From Ichthyophis bannanicus (lineage: Eukaryota > Chordata > Amphibia > Gymnophiona > Ichthyophiidae), in the NCBI GenBank assembly GCA_033557465.1, contig CM066033.1, positions 381,245,289-381,309,288 on the forward strand: a stretch of DNA of 64,000 nt. The letters run 5' to 3'. The position numbers and the translations under genes were made by a program. Below the pieces are notes generated by a model. That model saw only the letters and a program-made list of their open reading frames with translations, searched no databases and had not been told where the DNA came from. Within the stretch, counting starts at the first letter, position 1. Each line of letters begins with the position of its first letter. This document shows positions 1 to 10,634 of the stretch, one piece after another.

Positions 1-58
1 CAATGTAAACCGCACTGATGCAGAATAGCGCGGTTATAAGAGAATGTAAATAAATAAA
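1..58 (+). repeat. L2-like LINE 3' tail (short copy)
   Basis: The segment has a short inverted repeat (AACCGC paired with GCGGTT, about 14 nt apart) followed by an AATA-type microsatellite tail. A near-identical copy lies inverted at 13410-13496, and related hairpin tails end the two L2-like LINEs at 37532 and 61481. It is therefore the 3' end of an L2-like LINE or of a short element using that tail. The 5' part lies outside the window or was never inserted. Confidence 0.6.
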
Positions 59-130
59 ATACTTTTATCCTAAGTTTTTTTTATTCTCTTTACAAGTAAC
101 TTTGTAGCTACATAAATTAGTTAGCTTCCT

Positions 131-262
131 TTCTCCGGGAACAAGCAGGGAATCGGCCCTCACATATGGGTGATCTTTTGTGGATCCAATCCCTAGCTTT
201 CAAAGAAAGCATTTTGGGACATGCATAGTCACCACCTTGCCTAAAGGTGCCATCTTACCTTG
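131..262 (+). repeat. Left inverted terminal repeat of DIRS-H
   Basis: It aligns by eye with the left ends at 4870, 24845 and 41801: a ctcc-ggaacaagcagg block, cctcacatatgggtg, agctttcaaagaaagc and aggtgccatcttacc in the same order. The usual ctccagg is mutated to ctccggg. The matching right-hand copy is missing. Confidence 0.75.
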
Positions 263-539
263 GTCGTCGTCCCCCTTTTTTTTTTCTCCCCCCCCCTCCC
301 CCGGAGCCTTGCAGACATGCTATCTGTGCACCCCGGGTAAAGTCAATTTTTTTTTTCTATTATCCTCTCCATCTTACTATCCTCGTTCTACTATCACCTT
401 TCTGCCACCTGAATCCAACACCTCAACGACGTGCTTTTCACTTTTTTTTTTCCTTAATTTTTTTGACCCGTGGGTTTTTTACTCGCCGGCTAGCTGGTCA
501 AAACATTAGTTTAACCTCATGGGGCTCGTTTATCCCACT

Positions 540-1380
540 ATGTCGACAAGCGGTTTCAAGCAGTGTGGCAAATGCAGCCGCACTAAGTCCCACACAGACC
601 ACCACAGTTCCTGCATATATTGCCTCACAGTGAACCATGATGTCTTCCTGCCCGCTGTGCCTTTTGATGTCTGCTAAGATCCAGAAGGACCATGAAAGGC
701 AGCAGGGGGAGGTGTTCAGCAAGTCTGCCCCAGGATCGGCATCGGGGGTTGCCCCATACCAGCCTTTGATGCTGGTATGGGGGCAACTCTGCATCATGCT
801 CCTGGGCTCATTTGGAGCCGTAAGATTGACTTGCGTCAGAGTTGTCCTCAGAGGATCTTCCCTGGTAGACTTATTGAAGCTGAAGTCAAGATCAGACTCT
901 AGCCCGCGGGGTAAGACCTCTGGGACCAGTGCATGGAGTCCATCTCGATGCCAGGAACGAGAAGGAGCACCAGCCCCCCCCCCCCCCCCAGCAACCTCTG
1001 AGGGATGCATCAACATCTGAATTGGGAATTGCACCGGTTCGCACGATGCCATCACCATCCAGGACTCCCCTTCCCATGACCTGGCACTGGCCTCTGAGCC
1101 TTCAGTCAATGCCCACTTTAGTGGAACCATTGGGCATTGAAGCCAGGATGCTAGCCCTGGAATGCAACTTTGCTGTGTTCATCAAAGCTCACAGAGGCCC
1201 AACTCATGGTCACTGTGTCGTCGATCCCCTTGATGGGACTGTCCTTGTCCAAGACATCCCTAAAAAATGCCCCTTCCATTCTGGAGAGGTTGGCCTGCTC
1301 GTTAATGACACTGATAGTTGAAGACTTGATTTTTGCAGCTGTAGCTACACAGGTGTTTTGGAATGAGCCCTCTGCACAAT
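540..1380 (+). pseudogene. DIRS-H ORF1 (Gag-like) remnant
   Basis: A start at 540 gives a Met-Ser-Thr-Ser-Gly-Phe-Lys-Gln-Cys opening that matches the ORF1 start of DIRS-G at 42162. The C-x2-C pair and a later Cys pair of the DIRS ORF1 zinc-finger-like N-terminus are recognisable up to about 650. Beyond this the frame breaks repeatedly, with a C-run at 968-982 and a near-perfect hairpin at 748-787. No intact Gag-like product can be made. Longer open frames on the opposite strand here (498-1130) have no family features and are treated as chance. Confidence 0.6.
748..787. repeat. Near-perfect inverted repeat (hairpin) in DIRS-H ORF1
   Basis: A 16-nt arm (gttgccccataccagc, 748-763) is followed by a 7-nt loop and its complement with one extra G (771-787). 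The other ORF1 copies show no such hairpin at this place, so it probably arose locally, for example by template switching. Confidence 0.8.
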
Positions 1381-1836
1381 AGGCTTAAGGATTTTCTTAT
1401 GTTTATGCATGTTCAAATATTTGATAGACTGCACCTTCATTGCATCAGGGAGGTGTATGATCTGCAAAACTAGTTAATGGCTAAAAGCCAGAGAAGGTAA
1501 GGAACTACAGTAATAGACAGGAAAGAGAAACATTCACACAAGTCAGTCAAGCAAGTGAGGGATCACAGAAAGAGGGACAATCTGGGACTAGTAGGAGGAA
1601 GGTTAAAAGCAGAGTAGAAGAGATGAATTTTCAGGAGGGACTTGAATCTGGAGAAGGCCGTTTCCAGACAGTGTGCAGTGGGAAGGGAGTTTCAAAGGGA
1701 GGGACCCAGTAAGAAAAAAGCAGAGTAGATTGCAAATGAGCATGTAGTGAAGAGTGGAGATGTAACAGTTAACGAGTGGAATGGAGCCTGCGGGTTGGTA
1801 TGTGGAACTGTAGCAGGTCTGCTAAATGGCATGATG
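1381..1836. other. No gene; possible diverged LINE fragment
   Basis: No coding signal is visible. The stretch 1600-1740 has wording reminiscent of the antisense strand of the L2-like RT C-terminus seen at 61775-61900 (a gaattttcaggaggg-type block, then gggaagggagtttcaaaggg). The similarity is weak, and I treat it as a possible old minus-strand L2-like piece only. Confidence 0.3.
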
Positions 1837-1844
1837 TACTAGAG
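1837..1844. repeat. 8-bp target site duplication (left) of the hAT element
   Basis: TACTAGAG directly precedes the left terminal inverted repeat. An identical octamer follows the right one at 16308-16315. An 8-bp duplication is the hallmark of hAT insertion. Confidence 0.9.
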
Positions 1845-1858
1845 CAGGCATGTCCAAC
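1845..1858 (+). repeat. hAT left terminal inverted repeat
   Basis: CAGGCATGTCCAAC is a perfect inverted match to 16294-16307. It starts with CAG, as is usual for hAT ends. Confidence 0.9.
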
Positions 1859-1950
1859 TTCGAACAGGTCATGATCTACTTTTTCCAGCCAAAAGTGCCG
1901 GTGATCTACCACCATGAAAATTAAGTTTCAAATTAGTTTCAAATTAAATT

Positions 1951-3967
1951 TTAACCCAATAAGTTGGAGGATTTCCCCCCCTCCCCCCCATTTTTAATGA
2001 ACCTTCTGTCATTTACTTGGATGTGATCAGCTGTTAAGCAAATTAAGCAAAAACAAAACAGACAAAGATCCAGTAAGAACTGAGGGGAAATGGAAAGTAC
2101 ATTTTTTCTTAGTTTTATTGAGTAATTTGTGTTAAATTTAGGTTGAGTATTGATCCAGGCTGATCTTGCACAATCTTTAATATTTCGCTCTTGCTCATTA
2201 GTGAGATGTCTGAACCTGCATTTCATCCACCAGCTTTTTGAAGTTGGGTGAATATTGCGTGAGGGCTAGTCTCAGGGAATCCTGGAGACATCTGTCATGT
2301 TGGAACGTTGTGTACTCTGTCATTTTCAGATGGGAAAATGCAGAATCACGCAAGTTGAACCGAAACAGGAGTGTACAGCTTCACTGCATCTTCTCAAGTT
2401 GGGAAATTTTGTCTCTAGGCACTAGCTTCCCAAACTATTCTTGCTCAGCATGGGTCTTGAGAAAAATGTCATTTTTAAGGGTTAATATTTCGTTTTCAAG
2501 AGATGGCTTGTTCAATGAGTAATTTTTACTGATAGCAGCTGCAGTTTCTTTAATGTCCACATCTACTTTGGGTATGACAAGTACTCCACAACTGTTCCAA
2601 TTTTTTGGAAGTCACAATCTAGTTTCGATTTCCTGGATAACAGAGCAGATGTCTGTCACATACTTCTCGTTCTGAAAAACAAAATTTGGATATTGTCCCA
2701 GATGGTCCTGCGTATTAGGAAAATGATCAAAAGTGGTGTTTGCAAGGTCAGTCATTAGGTCAAATTTGCTCTTGTAGGATGAAACTACTCATCTTGCCAA
2801 TGCATTTGTTTTTACCTTGTAGTTCAAGGTTCATGTCACTTAGTCACTTAGTTCGCCTGTAAAGTCGGCGAGAAATGCCAGATCACACAAACACTCCTCA
2901 TCTTCCAACTCTGCTTGGTCATCTCCCCTCTCCTTCAAAAAACTTCATTCATTCAGCAAATCACGAAATCTTTGCCGAAATTAGCCATCTTACATTTGTG
3001 TGCAAAATGATTTCCGCTGCCCCTTCATCAACAGTAAGATTGAAAAGCTGTCTTTGACGTGATCTTCCATGAACTGAATTTACAATTTTGAAAGTGATGT
3101 CCACGACAGTCTTTTGCTTGCCAAAACTCGCTGGTGAATGATGCAGTGGTAAGAGAAAATCTGGGAAGTCGTCATGCTGTCTACAGAGGGCTATGAAACG
3201 GTTAACCTCACCTGTCATTGCTCTTGCTCCATCAGTAGTGATAGAAACAAGTCTATGCAATGAAAGGTTACACTTTGTCACACAAGAATGGAAAGAACTG
3301 AATATTTCCTGACCGGTAGTTTTCCCTTTTAAAGAAATCATTCCAAGTAGTTTAACACTGAAATCTTCAAAAACCATCTGGATAAAGACTAGTAACTGGG
3401 CTATGTCTCTTATGTCTGTAGATTCATCCAGTTGGAGTGAGAAAGCAACACAATTTGAAACATTCTCCAACAATTGTTTAGTTGTGTCTGCACACATCTT
3501 TTCTATTCGGCGCACGATCTTGACAATTGTACATCTTGAATAGCAGCTATGATCTTTCTTTTTTAAAATCCTTCAAAAAGATTGTCAGCTGCTTCAAAAA
3601 AAATCTTTTACAAATTCCCCTTCAGTGAAAGGTTTGCATTTCTTTGCGATCAGATTGCTGACCTTGAAGGATGCTATGGTTGCATTGACCGAAGGTGACC
3701 TTGGCTTCGCCATCAACTGTTTCTGAGTAGCCAATTTCAATTTAAGTTCTTTGAGCTTCAGTTTACAAATTTCACTTTTGAGTGGAAAATCAGCATCAAA
3801 CCTATTGCTATGCAGAGCCTTATAATGTTCCAGATTACCCTTTTTGGGCAAGGATACTGGGCGTTACAAATTAAACACTTGTCTTTCATCATAATGAAGA
3901 AGTAGTCCATTTCCCATTCATCATGAAAGTGGTAGGTTTTGCTCTTCTTTGGAACACTCATCTTCAT
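1951..3967 (-). pseudogene. hAT (Charlie-like) transposase, broken
   Basis: Minus-strand pieces together resemble a BED-finger hAT transposase of the Charlie type, the lineage behind host proteins such as GTF2IRD2. The start at 3967 gives a short basic leader and a C-x2-C finger (KCLIC, about 3860-3885). A shifted frame (3594-3851) continues the N-terminal part. The piece 2961-3515 holds the catalytic-core words LDESTD (about 3420) and TTDGARAM (about 3225). The C-terminal part follows to about 1951 with several stops, including a piece starting at 2226. At least three frame breaks mean no active enzyme. The gene would have been driven from the 16307 end, from which it is now separated by 11 kb of DIRS sequence. 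Confidence 0.8.
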
Positions 3968-4527
3968 TATACTGGGGTGGCTGGATGTAAGAAGGTCAAA
4001 TCTGCTAAGTTAATATAAACACTGGCTGAATCTGGTCCAAAACTGTCACTGTCCCATAGTATTAAAGATCAACAGGAACTGAAGACCTCTGGATGTTGTG
4101 CAATACAAGGACTGGAGATGCCAAAATCACACATGCAGTTATAAAAGTAAAAATAAGAATTCATCATACTGGCACCAATAATCAATTACCACCAAACAAT
4201 CATCATCAAAACTCAAACGCCTGTCCAGCAAACCAGATAAAATCAAATACCATCAAACAAGTGAATACCACCACACGTGATTTAATAAATTCTGCACACA
4301 GTGTAGCATCAACGCAAAGGCAAGGTGAAATAAAATTGCAGAGGCAAGCAAAAGTCACAGTGGTTTGAACCAATTGCAAGGCATAAGCAAGTCAGAACAA
4401 AATTGGAAAAGCCCACCAAAATCACCAAATTCTTGACACTTTGGTGTGTCTGCCCGAAAACGTTTAATGAAAGCAAACTATAAAGCAACCAGCGACAGCA
4501 CACAACACATCTAATACGGTAAGTGTA

Positions 4528-4695
4528 ATCTCCAGGAACAAGCAGGAACGTAGTCTTCACATATGGGTATCGTCGGTACCGACAGCCTGCACGGGAACGC
4601 TCCCCAGCATCCAATAGGAAAGCTTTTGGGAGCATCCCACAGCGCCTGCGTGCTGCCTTCCCGCCTTTCCCAACTGTCCCTCTCCAGTTTTGTTT
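4528..4695 (+). repeat. Left inverted terminal repeat of DIRS-A
   Basis: It is the inverted counterpart of about 15720-15895: both contain the cacatatgggtatc, ctccccagc.tccaatagg aaagcttttggga and cttcccgcctttccc blocks in opposite order. It is the same subgroup as the ends of C, D and E. Confidence 0.85.
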
Positions 4696-4869
4696 TCTAT
4701 GGTGCTGACAGGTCACACATCCTGTCACCGCAGAAAAAAATCCCTTCTATTCTTTTTTTTGTGGTCACGTCTGCCTTTCCTCGACACTACACTGGTGTAC
4801 CGCAGGTGGTTCTTTTCTTTTAAAAAACAAAACAAAAAACAACCCTTTCTTCTGGAGTCTTTCCAGTAA

Positions 4870-5040
4870 TTCTCCAGGACCAAGCAGGAAGTCGGTCCTC
4901 ACATATGGGTGTCATCGGTGCCGATGAAGCCCCAGCGGAGCATTTCCCTAGCTTTCTATGAAAGCCTTTGGGAATGCAGGCACGCATGCGCGGTTCCCTT
5001 CCCACCCAAAGGTGCCATCTTACCTCAGTCTCTTTTTTTT
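4870..5040 (+). repeat. Left inverted terminal repeat of DIRS-B
   Basis: It is the inverted match of about 10398-10560: shared blocks are cctcacatatgggtgtcatcgg, ccagcggagcattt, agctttctatgaaagcctttggga and aaaggtgccatcttacctcag. The inner end at about 5030 matches tgaggtaagatggcacc at 10401. Confidence 0.88.
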
Positions 5041-5281
5041 CAGAGAAGCCCACCGGACGTGTGTCCTGTCATCTCATATAAAAGTTGATTTTTTTTTCGG
5101 CGATTCTCGCTGTGTTTTTCTCCCGGTTCGACACCGGTTCCCCTACCGCCGGGTTCGGTATACCGGTATCAAGCCCAATTCTTCTTTTTTGGTTTTTGCC
5201 CTTCGTGGCTGGCGTCCGCGCCCTTTTTTCCTTTTTCCCTGGAAGGCCGGTCCTTTGACCTCACGGGGACTCTTTTCCCCG

Positions 5282-7178
5282 ATGGCTTCCAGCGGTTTCA
5301 AGAAGTGTGATCGGTGTAAGAAGTTAATGTCTCTCACCGACACACATGACTGCTGCCTTCGGTGCCTTGGTCCTGATCACGTACCTAAGTCGTGTGGACC
5401 ATGTGGAAAGATGTCTTCCAAGGCACTCCGAAGTCGCCAGCAGCAGAAAGAGAGGCTTTTCTCGGACTTGGCCTCTGGCTGGGCCCGGACCTCGTCTGAG
5501 GCCTTGACATCTCGGGATTCTGATCCCGAGTGCCGTCAAAGCTCCTCGGACAGGGGGTCCCCCGACCGGGAACGCAAGAGGAAGAAGCGGCTCGCGAGGG
5601 CATCAGAGGAGGAGGTCCCTGGCTCCTCGAGGGCCAGGTCTAAGACCCCCGACCGTCGCCCCAGGCCCATGGAACAAGAGAAGCCTGCCAAAGTTCCTCG
5701 CGTGGAGCTGGAGTCTGCTGGACACGTAAGCCCCGTAGTCCTCGGACTCTCTTCCCAGAGACCCGATGTCCGGGGCCCGAGTCGGTGGCTGATGAGTCTC
5801 AGGATGACAGCCTTGGAGAGCAGACTGTCTCTGCTTTCATGGAGCAGCAGCGGGCACTGATGGCCAGCCTGTCTGGTGCATCTGCCCCGACCCCGGGACA
5901 TCGACTTCGAAGTCGACCCCGGAGACCGAGCCAATACTCGAGTCCATCATGGCTCGAAGTCTACCTCAGTCGCAGTCTCCCTCGACCTCCTGTTCGGGAC
6001 CAAGGGCGTTGACGCTGGTGCCTCTGGCGTCGGGGCGGGTGCTCCAGGGCCCCACGGGGTCGGACCCTGACTCCTCCTCGGACGAGTCCGCCTGGGAGAC
6101 GGAGGATGAGGAGTCCCCCAACATCTTCAAGACTCGGTGCGTCCCGTCGGACTCACTGCAGTCTGAGCCCCGGAGTAGATCCCCTCCGGAGGATACTCAG
6201 TTCTCGGAGTTCGTCCAGGATATGGCCACTGCCTTGGCTATTCCGGCGGACCCCGAGGAAGAGCCTCGAGCTGAAGAGCTGGAGGCGCTGCAGTATGACT
6301 CTCCTCCGAAGGAGGCCTCTACTGTCCCGGTTCCTCCGATGCTGGAACGGCTCCTCTTCCATATGTGGGAGGTACTGGCCTCGGCGCCAGTTTTAAGCAA
6401 GCGAGTTGACTCGATCTATCGACTCAGAAAGAGCCCTGGCTTTCAAAAGGCCCAGCTACCACACCATTCCATGGTTGTGGAATCGGCCATGTATCATCTG
6501 AAGAGCCAGAAGATGCACTCCGCGGTGCCCTCCGGCAGGGAGGCCCGAAACCTCGATGGCATCGGTAGAAAGTGCTTCCAGGGCTCGATGCTTGCTTGCC
6601 GTGTCCAGTCTTACCCAGCTGTACATGGGCATGTACTTGCGGGACCTGGCCAAAGAGTTGGCTGGGTTCTCTGCTGGTCTCTCCGGGGAACCCTTGCAGA
6701 GATTCAAGTCCTTGTCCTCGGGGATTCGGGACTGCTCGAAGTTCATGTCCTGCACCGCCTACGATGGCTTAGAGGCTTCGGCCCGAGTTGCGGCAGCCGG
6801 CATCGCGGCTCGATGCCAGGCATGGCTGCAGTCATCGGACCTTGAGCCATGGGTTCAGGACAAGTTGGTCGTCCCTTGCCGAGGTGAGAACCTTTTTGGC
6901 AAGCCCATGACGAGAAGGCCGCTCAGCTCGAAACAGAGCACCTTACACAGACAAGGCTGTCTAGGAAAACCTCTGCCCCTTCTCATAAAAAGAAGGGCTC
7001 GGGTAAAAAGCCCATTTACCCGAGGAAGGGCACTGCCTACAAACAGTACCCTCAATATCAGGCTGCCCAAGCTGCATCCCAGGGTCAGCAAGCCAAGGGG
7101 CAGGGTAATGGGCCCTGTAGGCAGAGTACCCCCAAGTCTCTGGCCCCTGTTCCCACTCAGCAGGGTGGGGGTTTTTGA
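5282..7178 (+). pseudogene. DIRS-B ORF1 (Gag-like), frameshifted
   Basis: The start at 5282 (Met-Ala-Ser-Ser-Gly-Phe-Lys-Lys-Cys) leads into the conserved Cys-rich N-terminus: two C-x2-C pairs, then CLGPDH, then a third C-x2-C. A Ser/Arg/Lys-rich linker follows. The frame open from 5282 ends at 5860, and homologous protein continues in other frames over 5949-6845 and 6556-7170, including the family block around LYMGMYLRDLAKEL (about 6618). ORF1 would end at the conserved UUU-UGA-C (7173-7179). Reading-frame breaks make it non-functional. The protein is presumed to package RNA by analogy with Gag; this is inference. Confidence 0.8.
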
Positions 7179-9070
7179 CTCCTTGAGTGTAGCCTCTCCA
7201 TCCCTGCTCTCCCAACCCTGCACAGGAGGTCGCCTCGCCCTCTTTGCCCACCAGTGGCCCCTCATCACCGGGGACAGTTGGGTGTTGGACATAGTCCACA
7301 GGGGCTATGCACTGCATTTTCACCAACTGCCGCCTCCTTACTTTCCAGGGGAGCCCCCAAGGCCCTCCCCTGCACACAGACCACCTCCTTCAAGAGCTTC
7401 AAGGTCTGTTGGTGGACAGGGTGGTGGAGCCTGTGCCTCCCCATTTGCAAGGTCACGGATTCTACTCCAGGTATTTCCTGGTCCCCAAAAGAACCGGTGG
7501 CCTTCGACCCATTCTGGATCTCAGAAACCAAGTTCCTAGAGAAAGAAAAGTTCAAGATGCTTACTCTTGGAACACTCCTACCCTACCTCCAGCAGGGAGA
7601 TTGGCTATGCTCCTTAGATCTAAAGGATGCGTACACTCACATCCTCATTCATCCAGACCACAGACAGTACCTCAGGTTCATTGTGGGAGGAAACCATTAT
7701 CAGTACAGAGTACTTCTTTTTGGCCTCACCTCCGCTCCCAGGGTCTTTACCAAATGCCTGGCAGTGGTGGCGGCTTACCTGAGAAATCAGGGAATCTGTC
7801 TTCCCCTATCTGGGTGACTGGCTCATCAGGGGTCAGACGTGCCAGGAGGCCAGACAAACCACCCTCAGAACTATTGCTCTTCTTCAAAGCCTGGGGTTTG
7901 TAATAAACTTCGCAAAGTCCACTTTGCTCCCCTCCCAGAACTTGGAGTTCATAGGAGCCAGGCTGGACTCCCTGCTAGCAGAGGCTTTCTTGCCAGCAGA
8001 CGGAGCCCAAAGACTGAAACTTAACAAACCAGTTTCTCAGCAAGTCACTGGTCTCCGCCAGACTCTGCCTAAGGCTTCTTGGCCACATGGCTTTGACAGT
8101 GCATGTGACCCCCAATGCCAGGCTCCATATGAGGCCTGCACAGTGGTGCCTTCGGACTCAGTGGTCACAGGCAGCCTCAGAGACAGGATAAGGGTGTCCA
8201 GGCAATTTCTGAACTCCCTCAACTGGTGGCTGCACCCACCCAATCTACTAAAGAGGGTGCCTTTTCAGATTCCTGGGTACACAGTGGTACTGACCACAGA
8301 CGCCTCCCTGCAGGGCTGGGGAGCTCATTGTCTTGGCAAGTGCACCCAGGGCCTGTGGTCTCCTTGGGAAGCTGCACAGCAGATCAATCTCCTCGAACTC
8401 AGGGCTATTCGATTAGCACTCAAAGCTTTCTCTCCTACCCTGGCTCATCAATCTGTCCTGGTTCAGACAACCAGGTAGCCATGTCTTATGTGAACAAACA
8501 GGGCGGGACTGGGTCCAGAATCCTTTGTCGGGAGGCTCAGGACCTTTGTTCATTTGCCCTCAAGCACCACATGCTCCTCAAGGCTGTGTACCTTCCAGGC
8601 CAGGACAACTACCTGGCCGACAGATTAAGCAGGATTCTGCAGCCCCACGAGTGGCAGCTGCATCCTTCGGTAGTTCAGAAGATCTTCCTAAAATGGGGGT
8701 CCCCCTTTGGTAGATCTCTTTGCCAGCCCAATGAACAAGCAACTGCCAAAGTTCTGCTCCAGGCAACCGCATCCTCTGAGAATAGCAGCAGATGCTTTTG
8801 ATTCCATGGTCTCAGGGCCTCCTGTATGCGTTTCCTCCCACGCCCTTGGTGGCCCAAACTCTCTTCAAAATTCTTCAGGACAAGGCCTCTGTCCTGCTGG
8901 TGGCTCCCCGGTGGCCGAGACGGCCTTGGTTTCCTCTTCTGCTTCAACTGGCGGTGGATCCCCCACTGCCTCTGGGGTTGCAACCCGACCTTCTCTCACA
9001 GGAGCAGGATTCCCTTCTGCACCCCAATCTTAAAGCTCTCAATTTGATGGCCTGGAGGCTGCAAGGGTAG
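7176..9070 (+). pseudogene. DIRS-B RT/RNase H/methylase-like frame, broken; YLGD
   Basis: The reverse transcriptase is recognisable from the DIRS words DWLCSLDLKDAYTHILIHP (about 7602-7658), YRVLLFGLTSAPRVFTKCL (about 7703-7760) and a mutated active site. A 2-nt loss near 7796 shifts the frame, and the expected YLDD reads Tyr-Leu-Gly-Asp (about 7805). RNase H words TTDAS, NLLELRAI and QTDNQVA follow at about 8295-8485, again across a frame break. The methylase-like C-terminal region runs to 9070. Loss of the first catalytic Asp plus frameshifts means no activity. Confidence 0.85.
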
Positions 9071-9072
9071 TC

Positions 9073-10041
9073 TTGGCTCCCTGGGGCCTACCTCAGGAAG
9101 TTGAGGAGGTTGTCCTAGCCTCTAGGAAACAGTCCACTAGGAAAACCTATGCCCTCAAATGGAAAAGGTTTTCTGTGTGGTGTCAGCTACGTACAGAGGA
9201 TCCTTTCTCCTGTACTGTGCCAGTAGTGCTTCAGTACTTACTGCACTTATCAAATCAGGGCCTTAAGTCCAATTCTGTTCGGGTCCACCTCTCAGCTCTA
9301 GCAGCTCACCACTCCCTGGTGGAGGGACATTCTCTGTCAGGTCACCCCTTGGTGTCCCGCTTTCTCAGGGGCTTGCTTTTGCTCAAGCCTCCAATCCGTC
9401 GTCCTGCCCCTGAGTGGGAGCTGAATGTGGTCTTGCAGCAACTGACTCGCCCACCTTTTGAGCCGATGGCTACTTGTCCACTACGCTTCCTCTCCTGGAA
9501 GACACTCTTCCTGATAGCCCTTACCTCGGCTAGGCGAGTGAGTGAGCTTCAGGCCCTGGTCTGTGATAGGCCTTACACTAGGATTTATAGGACCAGGGTA
9601 GGACTCATCCAAAATTCCTCCCAAAGGTTGTATCCTCTTTCCACCTCAATCAGGAGGTGGTTCTTCCAACATTCTTCCCTAGGCCTCATGCAAGCCAGGC
9701 TGAAGCAGTCCTGCATACCCTGGACTGTAGGAGGGCCTTATCCTTCTACGTTGACCGTACGCAGGGGCATAGAAGGGCTACTCAGCTCTTTGTATCCTTT
9801 GACCCCAATAAGTTGGGGGTTGGCTGTGTCCAAGCATACCTTATCCATCTGGGCGGCTGACTGGGCTTACAAGGCGGCTGACCTTCCTTTGCAGGGTAGG
9901 GTCACTGCCCATTGTGTCAGGGCAATGGCTGCCTCAGTGGCTCATCTCCGCTCTGTGCCCTTGGTGGACATCTGCAGGGCTGCAACTTGGTCTTCAAGCC
10001 AGACATTTGCGGCTCATTACTGTCTGGAGAGAGTCCCGTAG
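9073..10041 (+). pseudogene. DIRS-B tyrosine recombinase, 322 codons open but internally frameshifted
   Basis: The frame is open throughout and contains the YR landmarks: N-terminal RKQSTRKTYALKWKRF, box-1 Arg in TSARRVSEL (about 9526-9552), AHCVRAMA for the His-x2-Arg pair (about 9909-9932) and the nucleophile context AAHYCLE (about 10009-10029). Between about 9600 and 9830 the reading is out of register: family-like protein (PTFFPRPHAS, then HTLDCRRALSFY) appears in the +2 frame at 9657-9860. Two compensating indels therefore scramble about 75 residues, so it probably cannot work as a recombinase. In life this enzyme would integrate a circular cDNA. Confidence 0.8.
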
Positions 10042-10217
10042 GGACAGTGCTTTTGGCCAAGCAGTACTCCGGAATCTCTTTGAGGTTTAGGCAACTCCTG
10101 CCCTCTGTTGGGCTACCGGTGGAGGTTGTGTCCTTGAAAAGCCTTTCTTTGCTGCTGAGACTAGAGGGAGTACTCTTGTTCAGCCTAGGTTTCCTGGTAG
10201 CCCAGAGCTTGGGAGTC

Positions 10218-10318
10218 ACCCATATGTGAGGACTGACTTCCTGCTTGGTCCTGGAGAAAGAGTAGTTACTCACCTGTAACAGGTGTTCTCCAGGAGCAGC
10301 AGGAGTCAGTCCTCACAA
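10218..10318. repeat. Internal complementary region (ICR) of DIRS-B
   Basis: The first half (cccatatgtgaggactgac to ctggagaa) is the complement of the left terminus at 4870. The second half (agtagttactcacctgtaac to cctcacaa) is the complement of the right terminus at 10527-10581. Adjacent, they represent the right-end/left-end junction of a circle, which is diagnostic of DIRS elements. Confidence 0.85.
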
Positions 10319-10397
10319 CCCTCCCTCCTCCCCTTGGAGTTGCAGTTGTACATAGTTTATTTTTCATTTTTGTGTGCTGTTCTTAGCTATGTCATTT

Positions 10398-10581
10398 GAC
10401 TGAGGTAAGATGGCACCTTTGGGCGGGAAGGGAACTGCGCATGCATGCCTGCATTCCCAAAGGCTTTCATAGAAAGCTGGGGAAATGCTCCGCTGGGGCT
10501 TCGGCGCCGATGACACCCATATGTGAGGACTGATTCCTGCTGCTCCTGGAGAACACCTGTTACAGGTGAGTAACTACTCTT
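10398..10581 (+). repeat. Right inverted terminal repeat of DIRS-B
   Basis: It is the inverted match to the left repeat at 4870-5040 and ends with the palindrome acctgttacaggt followed by gagtaactactct. The palindrome overlaps CAG-GTGAGT, a splice-donor-like sequence found at all five preserved right ends. Confidence 0.85.
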
Positions 10582-10634
10582 TTTCTCAGGTGCCACGTGC
10601 CATTTTGGGCACTAGGCCCAATTTTTCCTTCACA

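Larger units (their letters stand above)
131..1380 (+). mobile_element. DIRS-H: truncated DIRS-like retrotransposon, 5' part
   Basis: It starts with a terminal sequence shared with the other DIRS copies (ttctccgggaacaagcaggg, then a cctcacatatgggtga block) and continues through a T- and C-rich leader into a decayed ORF1. No RT, recombinase, ICR or right terminal repeat follows, so the element is 3'-truncated. Its terminus groups with elements B, F and G, sharing the aggtgccatcttacc block. The exact 3' break is uncertain; recognisable ORF1-like sequence fades near 1380. Confidence 0.75.
4870..10581 (+). mobile_element. DIRS-B: DIRS-like retrotransposon nested in DIRS-A
   Basis: A second, different left terminus begins at about 4870 (ttctccaggaccaagcagg), inside the leader of DIRS-A. 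ORF1 (5282), RT/RNase H/methylase-like region, YR, ICR (10218-10318) and right terminal repeat follow, ending at about 10581 (taactactct). The flanking DIRS-A leader joins up again immediately afterwards. All coding frames carry indels, but the order is complete. There is no obvious target duplication. Length is about 5.7 kb, close to DIRS-D (5.6 kb). Confidence 0.88.

Noticed and set aside
180..633. Phe/Pro-rich + strand frames near the DIRS-H leader
   Set aside because: They come from long T and C runs in the leader and have no counterpart as protein in sister copies.
498..1130. 210-codon open frame on the minus strand over DIRS-H
   Set aside because: It lies antisense to a recognisable ORF1 remnant, crosses a homopolymer run, and shows no domain or family word.
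4093..4368. 91-codon Asn/Thr-rich + strand frame inside the hAT element
   Set aside because: Antisense to the transposon's leader, low-complexity AT/CA-rich sequence, no motif.
5536..5934. Minus-strand open frame of 132 codons in DIRS-B ORF1
   Set aside because: Shadow of the Arg/Ser-rich ORF1 on the other strand; composition explains it.
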